From Paracoccaceae bacterium (GTDB lineage Bacteria > Pseudomonadota > Alphaproteobacteria > Rhodobacterales > Rhodobacteraceae): a stretch of 5,622 nucleotides of DNA. Of this stretch, positions 1 to 5,562 are shown piece by piece. The first letter of the stretch is position 1. Each line of letters begins with the position of its first letter. The stretch is taken from contig DOHJ01000189.1 of the NCBI GenBank assembly GCA_003535335.1, forward strand, positions 1 through 5,622, written 5' to 3'. Both the position numbers and the translations under genes were made by a program. The notes beneath the pieces are model-generated. The model searched no databases and was not told where the DNA came from. It worked only from the letters and a program-made list of their open reading frames with translations.

Positions 1-31
1 CGGGCCTGAAAACTGATCTTACTCCTTAACG

Positions 32-68
32 CCTTGTTTTACATACGTTTAACCGCACAAAACAAAGG
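32..68. repeat. inverted repeat at the tRNA-Leu break point
   Basis: CCTTGTTTT (32-40) is complementary to AAAACAAAGG (59-68) with one bulged A, giving a nine-pair stem around an 18-nt loop that itself holds the palindrome GTTTAAC. The outer edge of the repeat coincides with the base at which tRNA-Leu identity ends. It could be an attachment-site core, an element end, or a chance stem; no U-run follows on the minus strand, so a terminator is unlikely. Confidence 0.5.
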
Positions 69-107
69 ATTTTAAGTCTCTTGTGTCTACCATTCCACCA
101 CGCGGGC
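68..107 (-). tRNA. tRNA-Leu(UAA), 5' half only (truncated or interrupted)
   Basis: Read on the minus strand from 107, the sequence has every element of a bacterial tRNA-Leu 5' half: acceptor strand GCCCGCG, the linker TG, the D arm GTGGAATGGTAGACAC, A26, the 5' anticodon stem AGAGA and the loop CTTAAAA, with UAA at positions 34-36 (window 74-72). The expected 3' anticodon stem TCTCT is replaced by TCCTT. After that no TTCRA T-loop and no acceptor complement CGCGGGC can be found in the remaining 67 bases. Either the 3' half is lost or degenerate, or an insertion separates it and it lies beyond the left edge. As it stands the 40 nt cannot form a working tRNA. It lies on the same strand as yceD, 125 bp downstream of its stop. 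The identity of the 5' half is seen directly; the cause of the break is inference. Confidence 0.75.
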
Positions 108-124
108 AATTGTGCAGTGTCGAA

Positions 125-150
125 ATGCTGGCGCGACCATAGCGCCAGAT
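125..150 (-). terminator. GC-rich stem-loop between yceD and the tRNA fragment, possible terminator or processing site
   Basis: CTGGCGC (128-134) and GCGCCAG (142-148) form a perfect 7-bp stem with a 7-nt loop. Two further A-T pairs follow across a one-base bulge. On the minus strand the stem is followed by CATTTCGAC, so the U-tract is weak. It lies about 85 nt past the yceD stop and about 18 nt before the tRNA-Leu start, a position suiting an end to the yceD transcript or a cleavage point ahead of the tRNA. A second, imperfect hairpin (161-169 with 188-195) lies nearer to yceD. Nothing else was seen in 151-232. Confidence 0.35.
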
Positions 151-232
151 TTGACAAGGGCAAGGGCTTAGATGCTTAAATCACCCCAAGCCTTGAACTT
201 TTTGGTCATCGGGCAAAATTAGGCTGATCTTG

Positions 233-787
233 TTATTTGTCTTGCGCCAGTTTGTCGCGTAAATCAGAAAGACCGGCAAAGGGGCGGGCGTCATCGTCGC
301 TCATCGGTTTAACCCCGTCCTGAGCGAAATTGGCCTGATCCAGATTTGCGCCCTCGGCCTTTGGATATAGCGGCAAGGCCAAGGACAATGCTTCCAGCAT
401 CACAGCCTGCAGATCGATATGGCTGCCCAATACCTCGCTGTTTTCATCGCCCGAGATTTCGGTTTCTTCCTCATCTTGCTCCACGGGGGTGAAATCGGCT
501 ATAAACTGGCGCTTTACGGCTGTGTCGATGCGGCTGCTAACCGGTTCCAATGTTACCACGCAGTCCTGAACCGCAGTTGCACCCAATTGGCCTGTCAGGC
601 TCCAATCGGCTTTGCCTGTTGCGAATATTTGTCCGCTAAAGCGCAGTTTTCGCAATTCCTGCAAGCCCAGAAATGCAGCAATCGTTTTTCGTTCTTTTTG
701 TGATGGTACAAGGTTGAATTCTGTTGGTTTTTGGGTGTCCAGATTGGAAATCCGCAGTTTTTGTACCTTTTGGCTGTTGGTTGTCAT
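233..787 (-). CDS. yceD: YceD/DUF177 family protein (184 aa)
   Basis: This is a DUF177 protein. The family is associated with 23S rRNA and large-subunit assembly in E. coli and plants, and is usually encoded just before rpmF. The N-terminal part carries the alphaproteobacterial pattern RKLRFSGQI (46-54), then LGATAVQDCVVTLEPV (68-83), the conserved Q-x-C-x-x-T-L-x-P core. An acidic stretch (103-118) follows, then IDLQAVMLEALSLALPLYPK (124-143), the family's D-L..E-x-L-x-L-x-L-P signature, and the tail PFAGLSDLRDKL. The reading frame stays open up to 844, but I prefer the ATG at 785-787. Homologues of this type begin about eight residues before the KLRIS segment, and the candidate promoter places the transcript start near 820, inside the longer frame. 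Shine-Dalgarno support is weak (GGAAAA). It is divergent from bamE, the common order in Rhodobacterales. rpmF is not visible in the 232 bases downstream. Confidence 0.9.
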   Translation of the reverse strand: MTTNSQKVQKLRISNLDTQKPTEFNLVPSQKERKTIAAFLGLQELRKLRFSGQIFATGKADWSLTGQLGATAVQDCVVTLEPVSSRIDTAVKRQFIADFTPVEQDEEETEISGDENSEVLGSHIDLQAVMLEALSLALPLYPKAEGANLDQANFAQDGVKPMSDDDARPFAGLSDLRDKLAQDK

Positions 788-807
788 ATTAGTATGCTTT
801 TCCATTC

Positions 808-834
808 TTGAAACAGGCGTGATCATTCTATAAG
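808..834 (+). promoter_or_regulatory. candidate bamE promoter
   Basis: TTGAAA (808-813) and TATAAG (829-834) resemble a sigma-70-type promoter. The 15-bp spacer is short; shifting the -35 to TCTTGA (806-811) gives 17 bp. Transcription would begin near 841, leaving a leader of about 50 nt before the preferred bamE start. Confidence 0.35.
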
Positions 835-856
835 CCAGTGGCATAAAGCCGGTTAA
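827..856 (-). promoter_or_regulatory. candidate yceD promoter
   Basis: On the minus strand TTAACC (856-851) and TATAGA (832-827) are separated by 18 bp and would start transcription near 820, about 33 nt before the preferred yceD ATG. The -35 match is poor. The -10 lies on top of the bamE candidate -10 on the other strand. Confidence 0.3.
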
Positions 857-889
857 GGGCTGAGATTGATTATGGCAAGGGCGATACAG

Positions 890-1351
890 ATGTCAAAAGG
901 TATTAAAGCTATAAGAATGGGAACTGCCATAGCCGTGTTTTGTGTTCTTGGTGCCTGTGCGGCCACCTATCAAAACCACGGTTATGTTCCGACCGACAGT
1001 GATCTGGAAGAGATCCTTGTGGGTGTGGATACCCGCGAAACTGTCGGGCAATCAATCGGGCGGCCCACGTCATTTGGAATGTTGCAAAGCGGCGGCTGGT
1101 ATTACAGCCAAAGCCGCTGGCGTCATTTTGCCTACAAAGCCCCGAAAGTTATTGATCGTCAGATCGTTGCAATAACCTATACCGATGATGGAATCGTTGA
1201 GAACATCGAGCGTTTCACGCTGGAAGACGGTCGCATAATTGCCTTGTCACGCAGGGTAACGGACAGCAATATCAAAGGTATTTCCTTCTTGCGCCAGTTG
1301 ATGGGCAATCTTGGTAACTTGCGGGCCGGTGATTTACTGAAAAGCAACTAG
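890..1351 (+). CDS. bamE: outer membrane protein assembly factor BamE (SmpA/OmlA lipoprotein, 153 aa)
   Basis: BamE is a small lipoprotein of the BAM complex, which inserts beta-barrel proteins into the outer membrane; it works at the periplasmic face with BamA and BamD. From this start there is a basic n-region (MSKGIKAIR), a hydrophobic stretch (residues 10-20) and the lipobox VLGAC with Cys23 as the lipidated residue. Ala at +2 is compatible with outer-membrane sorting. The mature part has the family core: GVDTRETVGQSIGRPT (45-60), the GGWYYSQSRWRHF strand region (68-80), ITYTDDGIVENIERF (95-109), and the FLRQLMGNLGNLRAGDLL tail typical of Rhodobacteraceae members. In-frame alternatives exist at 866 (TTG) and 872 (ATG). 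I chose 890 because AAGGG (877-881) stands 8 nt before it and it gives a normal-length lipoprotein signal. Divergent from yceD. No convincing terminator was found after the stop. Confidence 0.92.
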   Translation: MSKGIKAIRMGTAIAVFCVLGACAATYQNHGYVPTDSDLEEILVGVDTRETVGQSIGRPTSFGMLQSGGWYYSQSRWRHFAYKAPKVIDRQIVAITYTDDGIVENIERFTLEDGRIIALSRRVTDSNIKGISFLRQLMGNLGNLRAGDLLKSN

Positions 1352-1461
1352 AGCTTACTTTTAGGGTCTCTAAAAATGTATGGAAACTTTGCGGTTTTCT
1401 GACAAGACTTAAACGATTCTTCATTTCTGCCACCCAATATGCAGGAAAAGGCAACGGGTTT

Positions 1462-1495
1462 CATGACCACAACATTATGTTGGTCGCCCGTCATG
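1462..1495 (+). promoter_or_regulatory. composite inverted repeat in the chemoreceptor leader
   Basis: CATGAC (1462-1467) pairs with GTCATG (1490-1495), and inside it CAACAT (1470-1475) pairs with ATGTTG (1477-1482) around one central base. GAC (1465-1467) can alternatively pair with GTC (1483-1485). The structure ends 8 nt before the Shine-Dalgarno sequence of the receptor gene, so it could be an operator or an RNA hairpin in the 5' leader. Its function is unknown. I saw nothing else firm in 1352-1461. Confidence 0.4.
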
Positions 1496-1503
1496 CCCTG
1501 AAT

Positions 1504-1508
1504 GGAGA
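1504..1508 (+). promoter_or_regulatory. ribosome binding site that fixes the chemoreceptor start
   Basis: GGAGA lies 8 nt before the ATG at 1517. The upstream in-frame ATG at 1502 overlaps this site and has no Shine-Dalgarno sequence of its own, so the first five codons of the longer frame are probably not translated. Confidence 0.7.
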
Positions 1509-1516
1509 ACTGGTTT

Positions 1517-4500
1517 ATGTCGTTTTGGAACAACTTGAAACTCTCGGTCAAATTGCCGCTGATCATGATGTCACTCGCTGCGGTTTCTGTTACCGGAATG
1601 GGGTTGATGGCATATTTCAATGCCAAAGACACGTTGGACGAAACCGCCAGGGATCGACTGCAGGTCGCTTTGGAAATGCGTGAAGATAATCTGGCCGTCT
1701 GGTTTGAAAACATTGAAGGGCAGGTGCTCTCACTTGCTGGCAGTCCAACGGTTCGGCGTGCTTTAACCGAATTTGTCGGTTCCTGGTCGGCGCTACCGGG
1801 GGATAAAGCTGAATTTCTTAAAAAACACTATCCTAAAAAGGCACCCGGCAATGCAATTACGGCCCCTGCGCCTGATTTTTCGGCCCTGCAAAATGATTAC
1901 TCGCGCAAACATCGGCGCCACCATCCATATTTCAATTCTACACTGACCCGCCATTCCTATTCGGATATTTACATTGTCGATCTTGATGGAAATGTGATCT
2001 ATTCCGCTATGAAGGAAGCGGATTTTGCAACAAATATTAAAATAGATGATTGGCAAACCAATGGTTTGGCCACGGCCTATCACCATGCCGTTACAATGAC
2101 CAAAGGCGAGGTGAAATTGATTGATATGGCTGATTACGCAGCCAAAAACGGGGCATTTGTAGGTTTTGTCTCGGCACCAATCTTGTCGGTAAACGGCTCT
2201 GTTTTGGGTGCTTTGGTGGTGCAAATTTCTCCAAAAACTGCAGCTTTGGCCTTTAAAACAAGCGATGGTCTTGGGCAAACTGGCCTGACATTCGTTGTCG
2301 GATCTGATCATAAAACGCGCTTCAGCTCTCAAATGTTTGACGCAACTGAATTTGCTGATTATTCGATTGACCGTGCATTAATTGACACGGCTTTGAGTGA
2401 AATACCAGGCATGGTTCAAAGCACTGGTCAAAATGGCGAACCGGTTTTGGCTGCTTATTCGTCTTTGATGATCGGCGGGCATAAATGGGCGGTAATTGCG
2501 AAACAAAACATCGAGGAAATGTTTGCACCTGCGATTTCGGTGCGCAACATTATGTTGCTTCAAGGGGCAGGGTTGCTATTGATAACTGCTTTAATTTCGT
2601 ACTTTCTGGCACGCAGTATTGGCAAACCTCTCGTGGCTGTCGGGCATACTATGCAAAAAATTGCAAATGAAGAGTATGAAGTTATGGTCCCCGCAACTGG
2701 CCGTGGCGATGAAATTGGTGACATAGCAAAAATTCTTGAAGGTTTTCGCGACACGCTGTCCAGTGCCAAAGCAGGAATGGCGGATAAAATATTCAAGGGC
2801 ACCGCATTTGAAGGAAGCTCGGCAGGCTTAATGGTCGTGGACCAGAATTTTATTATCAAACTTGTAAATACGTCAGCATCAAACATGTTTGTTGGGCTTG
2901 AAAGCCAATTACAAGTGTTGCAGCCGGATTTTTCAGCCCAAAATATTGTTGGTCGTCATCTCGATGTTTTTAACATTATTCCAGGCGGTGTGGGGGATGT
3001 ATTGAACAGCCCCGAGAACTTGCCGTTTCGGGCTGAAATTTCAGCAGATCATGCCAGATTATCAGTAGATATCAATTCTGTCGTAGATGATGACGGGTGC
3101 CAAATTGGTTGCGTGGTGGAATGGAAGGATGTCACGCACTCATATATGAATGACGCAATGATCAAGGCCATCGAAGAAAATCAATCAAAAGCTGAATTCG
3201 CAATTGATGGCACATTATTGGTAGCAAATACTAATTTCCTGAATTTGACTGGCGGAATTAACAATGATCAAATTGGTAAAAAAATACTCGATTTAATCAA
3301 GTTCGATACGGAAATGGAACAAGAAAGAGGTGGTGTTTGGGACCGTGTCGTGTCCGGCCAGTCTGTAATTGGTAAATTTCTGCTGGATGCGGGTGGCGGA
3401 ACGGATGGCACACTGGAGGGGGCGTTTAGTCCTGTGGAAAATATTGAAGGTGAAGTCATTCGAATATTGCTAGTTGGCAATGATACAACTGCTGCACAAT
3501 TGCGTTTGGAGGAAATTGAAGCTGAACGGATTCAGCTTGAACAAGCACAGTCAGAGGTGGTTGAGGCTCTTCGGGTTGGGATGCATAAGTTGTCTGACGG
3601 TGATTTAACAGCCGAGATATCTGTAAAATTCAAACCAGAATACGAGCAACTGCGAACTGATTTCAACAATGCGGTTGAGGTTTTACATTCAACAATGTTG
3701 CGCGTGTCGGATAATGCCGAATCCATTCGGGGTGAAGCTTCTGATATCAGTAATGCAGCTGATGACTTGTCACGACGGACAGAACGTCAGGCTGCTACAT
3801 TAGAAAAAACCGCAGCTGCGCTTGATCAGTTAACCATGAGTGTAAGTTCATCTGCAGATGGAGCTGGGCAGGCAAATCAAGTGGTATCTGATGCTAAAGC
3901 AAATGCGGAAGCAAGTGGTGCTGTCGTGCGAGAAGCTGTTGACGCAATGGGCGAAATCCAAACATCATCCGGTAAGATTTCGCGGATTATCAGCGTTATT
4001 GATGACATCGCATTCCAAACCAATTTGTTAGCATTAAATGCAGGTGTTGAAGCAGCTCGGGCTGGAGAGGCCGGGCGTGGATTTGCAGTTGTTGCATCTG
4101 AGGTTCGGGCGTTAGCCCTACGTTCTTCTGATGCCGCGCGCGAAATTAACGATTTGATTTCGGCAAGTGGGCAACATGTAAAACGAGGTGTTGATCTTGT
4201 TGGAGAAGCAGGAAATGCATTAAGTCAAATTGTTGACTCTGTTTCCAACATATCAACCCATGTCTCGGAAATTGCAGCCTCAGCCAATGAACAGTCAACA
4301 GGGTTGGCCGAGATTAACAAGGCTGTTACGCAGCTGGACCAAGTTACGCAACAGAATGCGGCTATGTTTGAGGAAACAACAGCTGCCAGCCATGCGTTAA
4401 CCCGGGAAGCGGAAACTTTGTCTAATACGATGTCACAGTTCAAAACTGGGGATGCTGATTGTAATGTCGTTAGTGCAGATTTCCAATCAAGCGGTGAAGA

Positions 4501-4612
4501 AAACGCCATCGAAGCAACCTTGCAGGTAGCCGTATCAAAAATCAAAGTGAATGATGATACCGCAACGGTTACACCGCCATTATCTGAAGAATGTCAGTGG
4601 GAAGATTTTTAA
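1517..4612 (+). CDS. methyl-accepting chemotaxis protein with dCache, HAMP and two PAS domains (1031 aa)
   Basis: This is a transmembrane chemoreceptor that senses ligands and controls the CheA kinase through CheW. Order of parts: TM1 about 13-34; a periplasmic sensor about 35-340 that looks like a double Cache domain ([20 protein letters not shown] at 148-167, [14 protein letters not shown] at 251-264, both Cache-like); TM2 about 345-365; HAMP 366-420; PAS1 about 422-542; PAS2 about 547-659; a short coiled coil; a second HAMP-like segment about 676-730; then the cytoplasmic methylation and signalling domain 730-980. The hairpin tip [20 protein letters not shown] with [19 protein letters not shown] (828-865) is near canonical, with the Gly common in alphaproteobacteria. 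Methylation helices surround [13 protein letters not shown] and [16 protein letters not shown]. The protein ends in QWEDF, a NWETF-like CheR/CheB docking pentapeptide on a flexible tail. The gene is intact and at the upper end of receptor length. The ligand cannot be inferred. cheD lies downstream. Confidence 0.95.
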   Translation: MSFWNNLKLSVKLPLIMMSLAAVSVTGMGLMAYFNAKDTLDETARDRLQVALEMREDNLAVWFENIEGQVLSLAGSPTVRRALTEFVGSWSALPGDKAEFLKKHYPKKAPGNAITAPAPDFSALQNDYSRKHRRHHPYFNSTLTRHSYSDIYIVDLDGNVIYSAMKEADFATNIKIDDWQTNGLATAYHHAVTMTKGEVKLIDMADYAAKNGAFVGFVSAPILSVNGSVLGALVVQISPKTAALAFKTSDGLGQTGLTFVVGSDHKTRFSSQMFDATEFADYSIDRALIDTALSEIPGMVQSTGQNGEPVLAAYSSLMIGGHKWAVIAKQNIEEMFAPAISVRNIMLLQGAGLLLITALISYFLARSIGKPLVAVGHTMQKIANEEYEVMVPATGRGDEIGDIAKILEGFRDTLSSAKAGMADKIFKGTAFEGSSAGLMVVDQNFIIKLVNTSASNMFVGLESQLQVLQPDFSAQNIVGRHLDVFNIIPGGVGDVLNSPENLPFRAEISADHARLSVDINSVVDDDGCQIGCVVEWKDVTHSYMNDAMIKAIEENQSKAEFAIDGTLLVANTNFLNLTGGINNDQIGKKILDLIKFDTEMEQERGGVWDRVVSGQSVIGKFLLDAGGGTDGTLEGAFSPVENIEGEVIRILLVGNDTTAAQLRLEEIEAERIQLEQAQSEVVEALRVGMHKLSDGDLTAEISVKFKPEYEQLRTDFNNAVEVLHSTMLRVSDNAESIRGEASDISNAADDLSRRTERQAATLEKTAAALDQLTMSVSSSADGAGQANQVVSDAKANAEASGAVVREAVDAMGEIQTSSGKISRIISVIDDIAFQTNLLALNAGVEAARAGEAGRGFAVVASEVRALALRSSDAAREINDLISASGQHVKRGVDLVGEAGNALSQIVDSVSNISTHVSEIAASANEQSTGLAEINKAVTQLDQVTQQNAAMFEETTAASHALTREAETLSNTMSQFKTGDADCNVVSADFQSSGEENAIEATLQVAVSKIKVNDDTATVTPPLSEECQWEDF

Positions 4613-4614
4613 GG

Positions 4615-4737
4615 ATGTTGGAGCAAAAGACGTTGGTGTTGAAAATAGTTTTTTGCTTAAGGACGTTTCAATGGACCGTTGGAAAATCTATCGCGCGGGA
4701 ATCTCGAGGACAATGCTTAGGTAATAATATCCACTGA
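4615..4737 (+). CDS. 40-aa ORF directly after the chemoreceptor, unrecognised; possible remnant of a STAS (CheS-like) gene
   Basis: The ATG lies two bases after the receptor stop (TAA-GG-ATG), the spacing of a translationally coupled second gene, with GGGAAG about 10 nt upstream as a weak ribosome site. The product begins MLEQKTLVLK and ends SRGQCLGNNIH; I see no domain in it. In related alphaproteobacterial che operons the gene after the first receptor encodes a small STAS-like protein of about 100 aa whose start has a TLxL pattern, and some members contain a GxQCL segment. The resemblance is faint. If real, the ORF is a decayed or internally deleted copy. It may equally be noncoding sequence. 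Placement is seen; identity is inference. Confidence 0.25.
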   Translation: MLEQKTLVLKIVFCLRTFQWTVGKSIARESRGQCLGNNIH

Positions 4738-4982
4738 GCTTTTGATAGGGGCGTCAATAATGAGGTGCGCAAATTAATCGCAACCATATAATTAGATTAA
4801 TAGCGTTGAGCAGGCATGCTATCTTCGAGTTTCGGATGGGTTCAGTACATCTTTTATATTTTCTGGAGCAATTTTCGAATAAAATATTGTGTCAACATTA
4901 TTATTCCCACTGTCAAAAGCGTGGCGCATGATGAGCTGCCATGCGGTTGAAAATAGATACTAGATAAACGGTGAGCTAAGAC
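4738..4982. other. AT-rich stretch between the chemoreceptor and cheD without a convincing gene
   Basis: Stop codons break all plus frames and no recognisable protein emerges. Visible elements are an inverted repeat ATTAATC/GATTAAT (4773-4779, 4795-4801) and the second copy of an 11-bp direct repeat GTTGAAAATAG (4638-4648 and 4946-4956). The longest minus-strand open stretch is listed separately. GGTGAG (4970-4975) is the ribosome site of cheD. A promoter for cheD must lie here or upstream, but no pair of boxes stands out. Base composition is about one third GC in the two 60-base blocks counted by hand (4741-4800, 4861-4920). Confidence 0.6.
4819..4929 (-). CDS. possible small ORF or gene fragment (36 aa), unrecognised
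   Basis: On the minus strand an ATG-started frame gives a protein-like composition with AFDSGNNNVDTIFYSKIAPE (residues 4-23) and a tail ENIKDVLNPSETRR; the frame remains open for ten more codons upstream of the ATG before a TAG. There is no Shine-Dalgarno sequence before the ATG and no family that I recognise. The balanced amino-acid mix in an AT-rich stretch is the only argument for coding; it may be a remnant of a once longer gene or chance. Confidence 0.15.
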   Translation of the reverse strand: MRHAFDSGNNNVDTIFYSKIAPENIKDVLNPSETRR

Positions 4983-5501
4983 ATGGATGAACTTTGTACA
5001 AAAAATATAACACAGGGCGAGTTTGCGGTAGGTAGTAGCGAGGATCTAGTGATAACGACAATATTGGGGTCATGTGTATCTGCATGCCTTTGGGATCCTG
5101 TTGCTCATGTTGGCGGTATGAACCACATATTATTACCAGATTTACCAGATAGCATAGGCTGCCTTGGTTCTGGCGTAAACGCAATGGAGCTTTTGATAAA
5201 TGCAATTATCAAAAATGGAGGTATGAAAAGTAGATTAAAGGCAAAAATATTTGGTGGAAGTAAAATGGTGTCTAGGTTATCTGATGTAGGGCAACGAAAT
5301 GCAGAGTTTGTGCTTAATTTTCTGGTGGATGAGAGAATAGATTGTTTAGCGCACAGCTTAGGCGGGGAACAAGCACGACGCATTCAGTTTTGGCCATTTA
5401 GCGGGCGAGCAAGGCAAAAGCTATTGGGTCGTATCGATTTACCAGAAAAGATTCTACCTCCCTCCCTAGAAAGTGTTAAGATGGATGCCGAAATATTTTA
5501 G
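4983..5501 (+). CDS. cheD: chemoreceptor glutamine deamidase CheD (172 aa)
   Basis: CheD hydrolyses the side-chain amide of specific receptor glutamines, creating methylatable glutamates, and in some bacteria is regulated by CheC or CheY. The catalytic triad is visible and spaced as in Thermotoga CheD: Thr25, Cys31 in TTILGSCVSAC, and His48 in GGMNHILLP (Cys to His 17 residues, Thr to Cys 6). Further family marks are KIFGGSKM (88-95), the VGQRNAEFV segment (102-110), SLGGEQARRIQFWPFSGRA (125-143) and a C-terminal extension common in alphaproteobacteria. Start: ATG with GGTGAG (4970-4975) seven bases upstream. The protein looks complete. Its codons are noticeably A/T-rich (many ATA, TTA, AGA) compared with yceD. 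It stands alone after the receptor, without cheA, cheW, cheY, cheR or cheB beside it; its substrate is plausibly the neighbouring receptor. Confidence 0.95.
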   Translation: MDELCTKNITQGEFAVGSSEDLVITTILGSCVSACLWDPVAHVGGMNHILLPDLPDSIGCLGSGVNAMELLINAIIKNGGMKSRLKAKIFGGSKMVSRLSDVGQRNAEFVLNFLVDERIDCLAHSLGGEQARRIQFWPFSGRARQKLLGRIDLPEKILPPSLESVKMDAEIF

Positions 5502-5512
5502 AGGTGTGAATT

Positions 5513-5551
5513 GGTCCTGGCACGGTTTTGGACCTGTCGCGGAATTGTGCC
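5513..5551. repeat. interleaved GC-rich inverted repeats after cheD
   Basis: GGTCC (5513-5517) pairs with GGACC (5530-5534), and GGCAC (5519-5523) pairs with GTGCC (5547-5551); the two stems interleave, so they exclude each other or form a pseudoknot-like arrangement. No U-run follows, so this is a poor terminator. The GC-rich composition differs from cheD and fits mobile-element border sequence better, but I do not recognise the element. Confidence 0.35.
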
Positions 5552-5562
5552 GTTCCTTTAAC

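Noticed and set aside
161..195. CAAGGGCTT/AAGCCTTG hairpin followed by CTTTTT on the plus strand as a plus-strand terminator
   Set aside because: No plus-strand gene precedes it in the window, the stem has a bulge and the 18-nt loop is long.
419..833. Plus-strand open frames across yceD
   Set aside because: They are shadows of yceD on the other strand; the yceD frame contains a clear DUF177 signature.
1359..1375. TTTTAG/CTAAAA hairpin just after bamE as a terminator
   Set aside because: Only six mostly A-T pairs, no GC-rich stem and no following U-run.
1410..1436. TAAA-N15-GCC resembling a flagellar sigma-28 promoter before the receptor
   Set aside because: Only TAAA and GCC plus one base agree; the rest of GCCGATAA is absent, and such partial matches are common.
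1502..1516. Upstream ATG as the receptor start (five extra codons)
   Set aside because: It overlaps the GGAGA ribosome site serving the ATG at 1517 and has no site of its own; the [13 protein letters not shown] start is also typical of related receptors.
1477..1683. Overlapping ORF beginning inside the receptor leader palindrome
   Set aside because: It runs out of frame through the receptor N-terminus, has no ribosome site and no domain.
1793..2332. 179-codon minus-strand open frame opposite the receptor sensor domain
   Set aside because: It is the antisense of a well-supported receptor gene, has no ribosome site, and its cysteine- and isoleucine-rich product resembles no family.
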